This document shows positions 1 through 5,992 of a DNA stretch of 8,596 nucleotides, one piece after another. A model generated the notes under the pieces. That model ran no database searches, was not told where the DNA came from, and saw nothing but the letters and a program-made list of their open reading frames with translations. How positions within the stretch are numbered: the stretch's first letter is position 1; each line of letters opens with the position of its first letter. The position numbers and the translations under genes are program-made. Origin of the DNA: Chloroflexota bacterium (lineage in GTDB: Bacteria > Chloroflexota > Limnocylindria > Limnocylindrales > CSP1-4); assembly GCA_013694835.1 (NCBI GenBank), contig JACDBP010000198.1, positions 1-8,596 of the forward strand, written 5' to 3'.

Positions 1-463
1 CCGCGTCCCCGACCAGGACCACGACGCGCGCTGGCGAGCGTCGTGCCCGCAGGCCGAGCGTCAGGCCCGCGGCCATCGGCAGGCCGTGCCCGAGCGACCC
101 GCTAGAGATCTCCACGCCGGGGATGAGCAGCCGGTCCGGATGATGACCGAGCGGCGAGTCATAGCCGCCATACGTCGGCAGGAGCTCCGGAGCGATGAAG
201 CCCTTCGCCGCGAGGATCGCGTAGTACGCCATCGGGCCGTGGCCCTTGGAGAGGAGGAATCGGTCCCGGTCGGGGTCGTCGAGGGCACTCGGATCGATCC
301 GCAGCACGCGGTCGTAGAGCACCCAGATGACATCGAGCGTGGATTCGGCCGCCGGCGAGTGCTTCTCATCGCCGGACATCAGAGACAGCAGCCGCGGGAG
401 ATCGTCGTAGGACCACCGCGCGGGTTGCGGCAGCGCATGCGCGGTCGGCGTCAGGATCGTCAT
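1..463 (-). CDS. Transketolase, N-terminal (thiamine diphosphate-binding) part, truncated by window edge
   Basis: Reading leftward from the ATG at 463-461 gives 154 codons with no stop before the window edge. The protein matches the start of the transketolase thiamine-diphosphate domain: SKGHGPMAYY at residues 72-81, a GSLGHGLP loop at 122-129, and VLVGDA at 149-154, where the family's GDGE-type cofactor and metal motif begins. Transketolase moves two-carbon ketol units between sugar phosphates in the cytosolic pentose phosphate or Calvin pathways. I cannot tell whether this is a full-length enzyme or the N-terminal subunit of a split one, because the rest lies outside the window. No Shine-Dalgarno sequence precedes the start. 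The ATG lies at or within two bases of the transcript start predicted from a SoxR-type promoter at 471-501, so a leaderless mRNA is likely. It is divergent from soxR. Family call is firm; the exact physiological substrate is open. Confidence 0.9.
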   Translation of the reverse strand, partial: MTILTPTAHALPQPARWSYDDLPRLLSLMSGDEKHSPAAESTLDVIWVLYDRVLRIDPSALDDPDRDRFLLSKGHGPMAYYAILAAKGFIAPELLPTYGGYDSPLGHHPDRLLIPGVEISSGSLGHGLPMAAGLTLGLRARRSPARVVVLVGDA

Positions 464-470
464 GGCGTGG

Positions 471-501
471 ACTGTAGGACTTCAAGTGGACTTGAAGTCA
501 A
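471..501 (-). promoter_or_regulatory. SoxR/MerR-type promoter for the transketolase gene
   Basis: On the minus strand there is a TTGACT -35 hexamer at 501-496 and a TACAGT -10 hexamer at 476-471, separated by exactly 19 bp. Promoters activated by MerR-family regulators, including SoxR, typically have an overlong 19-20 bp spacer with the operator inside it, which is what is seen here. The expected transcript start, about 7 bases past the -10, falls at about 464, directly at the transketolase ATG (463). Positions are read directly; the function is inferred from the match to this known architecture. Confidence 0.75.
478..499. promoter_or_regulatory. SoxR box (operator), perfect inverted repeat
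   Basis: GACTTCAAGT at 478-487 and ACTTGAAGTC at 490-499 form a perfect 10-bp inverted repeat around a GG centre. The inner part, TCAAGT-NN-ACTTGA, is the same as the core of the established enterobacterial SoxR site (CCTCAAGTTAACTTGAGG). It lies 32 bp before a soxR gene and between the -35 and -10 of the divergent transketolase promoter. Assignment to SoxR rests on the sequence match and on adjacency. Confidence 0.85.
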
Positions 502-523
502 GGGGTCGATTCGAGCGTATCCT
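492..523 (+). promoter_or_regulatory. Possible soxR promoter
   Basis: A weak candidate pair is TTGAAG (492-497) and TATCCT (518-523) with a 20-bp spacer, which would start transcription near 530, immediately before the soxR ATG at 531. The -35 overlaps the right arm of the SoxR box, so bound SoxR would be expected to interfere, giving negative autoregulation. No Shine-Dalgarno is visible before 531, which fits a leaderless start. The hexamers are only partial consensus matches. Confidence 0.3.
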
Positions 524-530
524 GCCGGGC

Positions 531-1004
531 ATGGCCGTCCTCGGCGACAGCATCACCATCGGCGAGCTCGCGGCTCGCAGCGGAATCGCCACGTCCGCGC
601 TCCGGTTCTATGAGAGCCGCGGCCTCATCCGAGCCGAGCGCACGTCAAGCAACCAGCGCCGGTATGCCCGCGCGACGCTGCGGCGGGTGGCCTTCATCCG
701 CGCAGCGCAGGAGGTGGGACTGACCCTGCAGGAGGTCGCTACGGCCCTGCGCCAGCTGCCCCGGGACCGCACCCCGTCCAAGACCGACTGGGTACGGCTC
801 TCCCGCTCGTGGCAGGCCCGCCTCGATGTTCGGATCGCGGAGCTGCATCGGCTGCGCGACGAACTGACCGGCTGCATCGGCTGCGGCTGCCTCTCGCTGC
901 GCTCCTGCAGACTCATCAACAAGGACGACCGGATCGCCACCAACGGGCCAGGCGCCAGGTTCCTGCTCGGAGACGATCTGACCGGCGGCCTGGAGGTGCC
1001 ATGA
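531..1004 (+). CDS. soxR: Redox-sensitive transcriptional activator SoxR (MerR family, [2Fe-2S])
   Basis: The 157-residue protein is close to the 154 residues of E. coli SoxR. Residues 8-75 form the MerR winged helix-turn-helix, with ITIGELAARSG at 8-18, ALRFYESRGLI at 23-33 and NQRRY at 41-45. A dimerisation helix follows at about 84-112, then a cysteine cluster at C115, C118, C120 and C126. This C-X2-C-X-C-X5-C pattern is the SoxR signature that holds the redox-sensing [2Fe-2S] cluster. Oxidation by redox-cycling compounds or superoxide converts SoxR to an activator that untwists overlong promoter spacers. I chose ATG 531 because the in-frame ATG at 462 would put the operator inside the gene and overlap the divergent start. 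Its box at 478-499 suggests autoregulation and direct control of the transketolase. The stop codon overlaps the next gene, so the two are probably co-transcribed. Confidence 0.95.
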   Translation: MAVLGDSITIGELAARSGIATSALRFYESRGLIRAERTSSNQRRYARATLRRVAFIRAAQEVGLTLQEVATALRQLPRDRTPSKTDWVRLSRSWQARLDVRIAELHRLRDELTGCIGCGCLSLRSCRLINKDDRIATNGPGARFLLGDDLTGGLEVP

Positions 1005-1600
1005 GATCCATCGGGGCCATCCTGGTCGCGGCTATCGCCTTGGGTGGATGCTCGGCCGGCAGTGGGCACCCCTTGGCGGGTTCGAGTGCGGACGTGGCTA
1101 CGGTCGCGCGATCGACCGCTGTCCCCTCGACCGCGGAGACGGCGCGGCGGACAGCATCCAGCTCGCCACCTTCCGCCCCGAGCACGACGTTCCCGCCAGT
1201 CGTGCCCGTCGATCCGTCGATCGATCCGGTCTCGCTGTCAAAGCCGTCCGCGGATGCCGCCGAAGCGCTCAGGATCTGCCAGGTCGTGGACGTCCATGGC
1301 GTTGAGAAAGTCACCGGGATGGGGCGCATCGACCACGCACGCGACGCGATCCGCTACGCGCCGTTGACGGGCCGCGAACCGGAGCTCGCCACCGACGAAC
1401 CCGCATGGATGATCACCTTCGGCGGTGAGCTGCCGATGCCGAAGATCAACCAGGTCTGGATCGACCCGACGTGTATCGTCGTCAACGACGACGGCGGCAT
1501 CTTCGCCACCGGTCCGAGGATCTCGGCGACGGGCATGGCCATCGAGCGGCCTGCTGACGCCTCGCGACCCACCCTGGCATTGCCGCCGCTGCTTCCATGA
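1001..1600 (+). CDS. Hypothetical lipoprotein overlapping soxR
   Basis: This 199-residue protein begins with a short lipoprotein signal peptide (residues 1-16) ending in the lipobox LGGC, with C17 as the lipidated residue. A Ser/Thr/Ala/Pro-rich linker follows to about residue 66, then a compact domain of about 130 residues with no family I recognise. That domain holds two cysteines, C93 and C158, which could form a disulfide outside the membrane. The ATG overlaps the soxR TGA (ATGA), and a strong Shine-Dalgarno, GGAGGT at 992-997, precedes it, so the start is well supported and translation may be coupled to SoxR. Position suggests co-expression with the redox regulator, but I see no redox motif in the protein. 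Being a real secreted lipoprotein is well supported; its function is unknown. Confidence 0.8.
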   Translation: MRSIGAILVAAIALGGCSAGSGHPLAGSSADVATVARSTAVPSTAETARRTASSSPPSAPSTTFPPVVPVDPSIDPVSLSKPSADAAEALRICQVVDVHGVEKVTGMGRIDHARDAIRYAPLTGREPELATDEPAWMITFGGELPMPKINQVWIDPTCIVVNDDGGIFATGPRISATGMAIERPADASRPTLALPPLLP

Positions 1601-1624
1601 CTTAGTACGAACAGTTGCCTAAGT
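1600..1624. promoter_or_regulatory. Interrupted inverted repeat, possible operator of the transport operon
   Basis: ACTTAG at 1600-1605 and CTAAGT at 1619-1624 are exact reverse complements around a 13-bp non-symmetric centre. The element starts at the last base of the lipoprotein stop codon and lies 88 bp before the binding-protein ATG. It could be the site of a sugar-responsive repressor (TTAG/CTAA half-sites are seen with some ROK-type regulators) or a weak hairpin. No run of T follows, so a classical terminator is unlikely. A TTGCCT at 1615-1620 could act as a -35, but I find no convincing -10. No regulator gene lies beside it. Confidence 0.35.
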
Positions 1625-1701
1625 GCGGTACCGTGCCATGCGTCAGACTGGCCCCGGGACGCTTGCGCAGGGAGCGACGGCGTGCATGGCGGCCGCTGCA
1701 G

Positions 1702-1707
1702 AGGAGG
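1702..1707 (+). promoter_or_regulatory. Shine-Dalgarno deciding the binding-protein start
   Basis: AGGAGG lies 4 bases before ATG 1712. It fixes that codon as the start rather than the in-frame GTG at 1682, which would add ten residues ahead of an otherwise normal lipoprotein signal peptide. Confidence 0.85.
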
Positions 1708-1711
1708 AGCG

Positions 1712-3073
1712 ATGTTCTACAAGCGATTCGGCACGCTGGCCGCGGTGGCCGTGCTTGCCGTCAGTGCATGCGCCAGTCCGGGAGCAACGGTCCGGCCCAG
1801 CGGCTCAACACCCGCCAGTTCGGCGCCCGTGGCTTCTGGCACCGCCGCGCCGTCCGCGACGACCGGCGGCTCGCAGGTGGAGCTGACCATCGAAAGCTGG
1901 CGCAATGACGACCTGACCATCTGGCAGGACAAGCTGATCCCGGCCTTCCAGGCGAAGTACCCCAACATCAAGGTCACCTTCGCGCCGACGGCGCCGGCCG
2001 ATTACAACGGCATCCTCGACTCCAAGCTCAAGGGCGGCACCGCCGGCGACCTGATCACCTGCCGGCCCTTTGACGCCTCGCTCAAGCTCTTCCAGCAGGG
2101 CCAGCTCGCCTCGCTGAACGACCTGCCGGGACTCAAGAACTTCGGGGACGTGGCGAAGAGTGCCTGGATCACCGACGACGGCAAGGACGCCTTCTGCGTC
2201 CCGATGGCATCGGTCATCCACGGCTTCATCTACAACACCGACGCCTTCACGAAGCTTGGCATCACGAAGACGCCGACGACGGTCGATGAATTCAAGGCGG
2301 TCCTCGATCAGATCGCCAAGGACGGCACGTACACGCCGCTCGCGATGGGCACGAAGGACATGTGGGAGTCCGCGACGATGGGCTTCCAGAACATCGGCCC
2401 CAACTACTGGAAGGGCGAGGACGGCCGGAAGGCGCTCATCGCCGGCACGGCCAAGTTCACGGACAAGCCGTACGTCGACACCTGGAAGGAGCTCGCCTCC
2501 TGGAAGCCGTACCTGCCCAAGGGACACGAGGCCATCGCTTATCCCGACGCGCAGCAGTACTTCGAGAGCGGCAAGGCCGCCATCTACCCGGCCGGCTCGT
2601 GGGACATCTCGTACTTCGAGGGCAAGGGCGTCAAGATCGGCTTCTTCGGTCCGCCCGTCGCCAAGGCGGGTGACGAGTGCTACGTCAGCGACCACACGGA
2701 CATCGGCATGGGCATGAACGCCAAGAGCGCCCACCAGGCCGAAGCGAAGCAGTTCCTGGACTGGGTCGCCAGCGATGAGTTCGCGACGCTCTACGCCAAC
2801 GCGCTGCCCGGCTTCTACTCCCTCTCGAACAACCCGGTGACCCTCGAGGACAAGGTCGCCCAGCAGGCCGTCGACCTGCGCAAGTCCTGCAAGTCCACCA
2901 TCCGCAACTCGTACCAGATCCTGTCGCGTGGCGACACGGAGAAGGGCCAGAAGAACCTCGAGAACGAACTGTGGGCTGTCACGGCGGCCGTCATCAACGG
3001 CACCAAGACCCCCGAGGCCGCAGCCAAGGAGATCCAGGACGGCCTGGACGCCTGGTACAAGCCCACGAACTGA
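1712..3073 (+). CDS. Sugar-type ABC transporter substrate-binding lipoprotein
   Basis: This 453-residue extracellular solute-binding protein resembles family 1 (CUT1, maltose/oligosaccharide class). It has a signal peptide (1-19), a VSAC lipobox with lipidated C20, a low-complexity Ser/Thr/Ala/Pro linker at 21-55, then the binding domain. Family-like stretches include VELTIESW at 56-63, followed by a segment typical of the first lobe (AFQAKYPNIKVTF), then AAIYPAGSWDIS and a C-terminal helical region. Lipid-anchored outside the membrane, it captures the ligand for the two permeases downstream. Tryptophan and tyrosine are plentiful, as is common in sugar binders, but the ligand cannot be named. 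The mature domain holds four cysteines, C117, C162, C323 and C393, enough for two disulfides. It is the first gene of the operon and is separated from the permeases by two stem-loops. Confidence 0.92.
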   Translation: MFYKRFGTLAAVAVLAVSACASPGATVRPSGSTPASSAPVASGTAAPSATTGGSQVELTIESWRNDDLTIWQDKLIPAFQAKYPNIKVTFAPTAPADYNGILDSKLKGGTAGDLITCRPFDASLKLFQQGQLASLNDLPGLKNFGDVAKSAWITDDGKDAFCVPMASVIHGFIYNTDAFTKLGITKTPTTVDEFKAVLDQIAKDGTYTPLAMGTKDMWESATMGFQNIGPNYWKGEDGRKALIAGTAKFTDKPYVDTWKELASWKPYLPKGHEAIAYPDAQQYFESGKAAIYPAGSWDISYFEGKGVKIGFFGPPVAKAGDECYVSDHTDIGMGMNAKSAHQAEAKQFLDWVASDEFATLYANALPGFYSLSNNPVTLEDKVAQQAVDLRKSCKSTIRNSYQILSRGDTEKGQKNLENELWAVTAAVINGTKTPEAAAKEIQDGLDAWYKPTN

Positions 3074-3088
3074 CGCCCGGATGGGAGT

Positions 3089-3103
3089 GCCGGCAGCGCC
3101 GGC
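3089..3103 (+). repeat. Short GC-only stem-loop after the binding-protein gene
   Basis: GCCGGC at 3089-3094 and GCCGGC at 3098-3103 pair across an AGC loop, giving a perfect 6-bp GC-only stem 16 bases after the binding-protein stop. There is no T-run after it, so it is more likely an mRNA-stabilising or attenuating element than a complete intrinsic terminator. Confidence 0.5.
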
Positions 3104-3131
3104 TGACCTCAGGGACCGAACTCGAACCCAC

Positions 3132-3166
3132 CGGCCCCGGTGACCGCGCCAGCGGCGCCGGGGCCG
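3132..3166 (+). repeat. Strong intercistronic stem-loop between binding protein and permease genes
   Basis: CGGCCCCGG (3132-3140) pairs perfectly with CCGGGGCCG (3158-3166). The stem continues with a G-U pair (3141/3157), a G-C pair (3142/3156), a single bulged A at 3143, then four more G-C pairs closing a four-base loop, GCCA (3148-3151). This makes about 15 pairs, almost all GC. No T-run follows. The structure lies between genes of one operon and ends 10 bases before the permease Shine-Dalgarno. It also buries the alternative GTG start at 3140, which argues against that start. In other sugar ABC operons such hairpins protect the binding-protein message and reduce read-through into the permeases; that role here is inferred. 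Confidence 0.65.
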
Positions 3167-3175
3167 ACATCCTTC

Positions 3176-3179
3176 GGAG
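3176..3179 (+). promoter_or_regulatory. Shine-Dalgarno deciding the first permease start
   Basis: GGAG lies 5 bases before ATG 3185. The in-frame GTG at 3140 has no comparable site and is inside a strong hairpin, so 3185 is preferred. Confidence 0.65.
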
Positions 3180-3184
3180 CGACC

Positions 3185-4114
3185 ATGGCGAGCCTGCCGC
3201 GCAGCCCACGGAGACGGCCGCCGATCCCCTGGCACCTGGCGGTGTTCCTGGGTCCGGCCGTGCTGCTTTACAGCGCGTTCATGGTCTTCCCGCTGCTCGA
3301 TTCCCTGCGCCTCAGCATGCTCGCGCCGGACGGCGGCTTCGCTGGCCTGGAGAACTACCAACGGCTGCTCACCGACGGCAACCTCGCACCGCGGTTCTGG
3401 GGAGCGGTCCAGAACAACCTCGTCTTCTTCGGCATCCACATGCTCGTGCAGAACCCGATCGGGTTGCTGTTGGCGGTCCTGCTGAGCACCCGCGTGCTCC
3501 GCGGACGGGCCGTCTACCGGACGCTGATCTTCGCCCCGACGGTGCTCTCGGTGGTCATCATCGGGTTCATCTGGAAGCTGATCCTGAGCCCCCTCTGGGG
3601 CGTCGCGGAGGGCGGCCTGGACGCCATCGGGCTGGGTTCCCTCTTCGAACCCTGGCTCGGCCTCCAGGGATCGGCGCTCATCACGGTCAGCCTGATGTCC
3701 GTGTGGCAGTTCGTGGGCATCCCGATGCTGCTCTTCTCGGCGGCGCTGCTGGCCATCCCCGACGAGATCATCGAGGCCGCGCGTGTTGACGGTGCAGGCC
3801 CGCTGCGGATCTTCAGCCGCATCCAGCTGCCGATGATCGCGCCGACCGTGGGCATCGTGGCGATCCTCACGTTCGTGGGCAACTTCAACGCCTTCGACCT
3901 GGTCTACTCGGTCCAGGGCGGTCTCGCCGGCCCGGAGTTCTCGACGGACCTGCTGGGCACCCTCTTCTACCGCACCTTCTTCGGCTTCCAGCTGCAGTCC
4001 GGCAGTCCGACGCTCGGCGCGACAGTCGCCGGGATGATGTTCCTGATGATCCTCTTCGGGGTCTGCCTGTTCCTCTTCGGTGTCCAGCGGCGACTCGTGC
4101 GGTACGAGGCCTAG
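3185..4114 (+). CDS. Sugar-type ABC transporter permease (MalF-like)
   Basis: This 309-residue inner-membrane protein has about six hydrophobic segments, roughly at 17-38, 75-98, 108-130, 160-185, 217-240 and 275-300. Its short basic N-terminus (RSPRRR) should face the cytoplasm. The ABC-permease coupling motif that docks on the ATPase is complete: EAARVDGAGPLRIF at 197-210, leading to IQLP. It would form the transmembrane channel with the next gene product. Length and layout fit the MalF/UgpA-type subunit of CUT1 importers without the extra periplasmic domain of enterobacterial MalF. I chose the ATG at 3185 over the GTG at 3140 (15 residues longer) because it has a Shine-Dalgarno and lies outside the hairpin. 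Substrate unknown. Confidence 0.9.
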   Translation: MASLPRSPRRRPPIPWHLAVFLGPAVLLYSAFMVFPLLDSLRLSMLAPDGGFAGLENYQRLLTDGNLAPRFWGAVQNNLVFFGIHMLVQNPIGLLLAVLLSTRVLRGRAVYRTLIFAPTVLSVVIIGFIWKLILSPLWGVAEGGLDAIGLGSLFEPWLGLQGSALITVSLMSVWQFVGIPMLLFSAALLAIPDEIIEAARVDGAGPLRIFSRIQLPMIAPTVGIVAILTFVGNFNAFDLVYSVQGGLAGPEFSTDLLGTLFYRTFFGFQLQSGSPTLGATVAGMMFLMILFGVCLFLFGVQRRLVRYEA

Positions 4115-4121
4115 GGGCGAG

Positions 4122-4961
4122 ATGGCGCAGTTGCGACGGGCGGTCACGCCGACGGCGGTGGGCAAGCACGCCCTGCTGCTGGGCTACACCTTCATCGCCC
4201 TGTTCCCCATCGCGCTGGTGGTGATGAACTCGTTCAAGGCTCGCAACGCCATCTTCGGGGACCCGGTCGCGCCCCCCATGACGGACACCTTCACGCTGGT
4301 GGGATACGAGACGCTCGCCAGGCGCGGCGACTTCGCGGGCCTGATCATCAACAGCACCATCGTCACCGGCGCGTCGCTCGTGCTGGTGCTGCTGCTGGGC
4401 GCGATGGCCGCGTTCGCGCTGGCGCGCTACCGCTTCCGGGCGAGTCGCATGCTCGGGCTCTACCTGGCGATCGGCATCATGATCCCGATCCGCCTGGGCA
4501 CCGTGAGCATCCTTCAGCTGATCGTCGGCATGGGCCTCGCCAACACCCACCTGGCGCTCATCCTGGTCTACACCGCAGCGGGCCTGCCGCTCGCGGTGTT
4601 CGTCCTCCAGGCGTTCTTCGCCGAGGTGCCGCGGGAGCTCGAGGACGCCGCGCGGGTCGACGGCGCCGGCCACTTCCGGATCTTCGGGATGGTCCTGCAA
4701 CTGGCACGACCGGGGCTCGCGGCTGTCGGGATCCTGACGATGATCCCCATCTGGAACGACCTGTGGTGGCCACTCATCCTGGCGCCTGGCCGCGCCACCG
4801 CGACGCTGACCCTGGGCACGCAGCAGTTCCTCGGTCAGTTCGTGTCGGACTGGAACGCGGTCCTGGCCGCGCTGACGATCGCCATCGTGCCGATGCTGGC
4901 GCTCTATCTCGTCTTCAACCGGCAGTTCATCCGGGGCCTGATGGGTGGCGCGCTGAAGTGA
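4122..4961 (+). CDS. Sugar-type ABC transporter permease (MalG-like)
   Basis: This 279-residue inner-membrane permease is the usual partner of the preceding gene. It starts 7 bp after that gene's stop, behind a weak GGGG site. It has a MalG-type opening (hydrophobic TM1 then VVMNSFKAR), further membrane segments and the coupling motif EDAARVDGAGHFRIF at 174-188. The typical late stretch IPIWNDLWWPLIL follows, and the protein ends in FNRQFIRGLMGGALK, which resembles the common CUT1 ending with a Gly-rich tail. No ATP-binding subunit lies in the visible operon. Many Gram-positive and Chloroflexota CUT1 importers lack one locally and use a shared MsmK/UgpC-type ATPase encoded elsewhere. The stop codon overlaps the next gene's GTG. 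Confidence 0.92.
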   Translation: MAQLRRAVTPTAVGKHALLLGYTFIALFPIALVVMNSFKARNAIFGDPVAPPMTDTFTLVGYETLARRGDFAGLIINSTIVTGASLVLVLLLGAMAAFALARYRFRASRMLGLYLAIGIMIPIRLGTVSILQLIVGMGLANTHLALILVYTAAGLPLAVFVLQAFFAEVPRELEDAARVDGAGHFRIFGMVLQLARPGLAAVGILTMIPIWNDLWWPLILAPGRATATLTLGTQQFLGQFVSDWNAVLAALTIAIVPMLALYLVFNRQFIRGLMGGALK

Positions 4962-5992
4962 GCGTCCCGGAAGGGAGCGATCCGGGCCGCGGACGGCTCC
5001 GCATCGGCATCGTCGGCGCCGGGTTCATGGGCGCGACGCACGTCGCCGCCTGGACCGCCGAGGCGCATCCCGTCGTCATCCATGACGTGCACCCGGAACG
5101 CGCCGCGCAGCTCGCGGAGCGCCACGGCGCCGCTACCGCTGCGACCCTGGACGTGCTCCTGGCCGCCGTGGATGTGGTGGATATCTGCGGGCCGACCCAT
5201 CGTCATGCGGAAGTCGCACTGGCCGCCGCGGCCGCAGGGCGCCACGTCATCTGCGAGAAGCCGCTGGCACGGACCGTGGCTGATGCCGAGTCGATGCTGG
5301 CGGCGTGCGACGCTGCCGGCGTCCGCCTGTTCGCGGCCCATGTGGTCCGGTACTTCCCCGAGTACGCGCTCGCCAGGGCGCGGGTCGTGGCCGGCGCGAT
5401 CGGCCACCCCGCGGTGCTGCGCCTCCGACGCGCCTCGTACCGCCCCCGGCACTCCCAGGGTCACTGGCTGTTCGATCACGAGAAGTCCGGCGGGGTCGTG
5501 CTGGACCTGATGGTCCACGACCTCGACTACGCGCGCTGGGTCGCCGGCGAAGTGGTCAGCGTGCTCTGCAACTCGGTAGGAATCGCGCGGCCGGAGCTGG
5601 CAGTGGATCACGCCGTCGCCATCCTGGTCCATGCATCGGGCGCGATCACGCACGTCACCGGCTCCTGGGCGCTGGGGCGACCGGACTTCCGGACCTCGTT
5701 CGAGCTCGCGGGCTCGGACGGACTGATCGAGCACGATTCAACGGTCGGCCCCATCGGGTCGTGGCTGGCGCCGAGCGGTGATGGCGGGCACGGTGCCGTC
5801 GGCCTGCCGTCGAGCCCCGTCACCGAGGACCCGTACCGGCTCCAGCTGAGGGAGTTCATGCGGGAGATCGTCGACGGGGTCGCGGCTCGCGTCTCCGCAC
5901 GGGACGGCATCGCGGCTCTTCGGCTTGCACTTGCTGCCGACGAGTCCGCCCGGACGGGGCACGTCGTGCGGCTCGAGGCGGGACCCCGGTGA
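4958..5992 (+). CDS. Gfo/Idh/MocA-family NAD(P)-dependent oxidoreductase (first of two)
   Basis: This 344-residue protein has an N-terminal Rossmann fold with IGIVGAGFMG at 16-25 (GxGxxG intact) and an acidic residue, D43, after the second strand, which favours NAD. The family signature CEKPL is at 99-103, with the catalytic-type lysine K101. The C-terminal half has GGVVLDLMVHDLDYARW beginning at 178; D183 and H187 match the conserved Asp/His of the active site. Members oxidise or reduce sugars, inositols and keto-glycosides. The GTG start overlaps the permease stop (GTGA); it is chosen because the Rossmann motif begins 15 residues later, as is normal, and a longer ORF would run back through the permease gene. 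Being coupled to the transporter suggests that it acts on the imported compound. The exact substrate is not deducible. Confidence 0.92.
   Translation: MSVPEGSDPGRGRLRIGIVGAGFMGATHVAAWTAEAHPVVIHDVHPERAAQLAERHGAATAATLDVLLAAVDVVDICGPTHRHAEVALAAAAAGRHVICEKPLARTVADAESMLAACDAAGVRLFAAHVVRYFPEYALARARVVAGAIGHPAVLRLRRASYRPRHSQGHWLFDHEKSGGVVLDLMVHDLDYARWVAGEVVSVLCNSVGIARPELAVDHAVAILVHASGAITHVTGSWALGRPDFRTSFELAGSDGLIEHDSTVGPIGSWLAPSGDGGHGAVGLPSSPVTEDPYRLQLREFMREIVDGVAARVSARDGIAALRLALAADESARTGHVVRLEAGPR

Noticed and set aside
462..530. Longer soxR start at ATG 462
   Set aside because: It would add 23 residues not found in SoxR proteins, place the operator inside the gene and overlap the divergent transketolase ATG.
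86..613. Plus-strand open frame of 175 codons over the transketolase gene and the operator
   Set aside because: It is antisense to clear transketolase motifs, runs through the SoxR box and into soxR in another frame, and has low-complexity Arg-rich content.
3140..3184. Longer first-permease start at GTG 3140
   Set aside because: The codon is at the edge of the strong stem-loop 3132-3166 and has no Shine-Dalgarno, whereas ATG 3185 has GGAG at proper spacing.
1805..4165. A very long open frame (786 codons) on the minus strand across the binding-protein and permease genes
   Set aside because: It is the antisense of well-supported transporter genes. Its translation is rich in Arg, Glu, Gly, Val and Asp with no domain, as expected from antisense reading of GC-biased codons.
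4904..5734. Minus-strand open frame of 276 codons within the first oxidoreductase
   Set aside because: It is a shadow of a gene with intact Rossmann and EKP motifs and has no recognisable domain.
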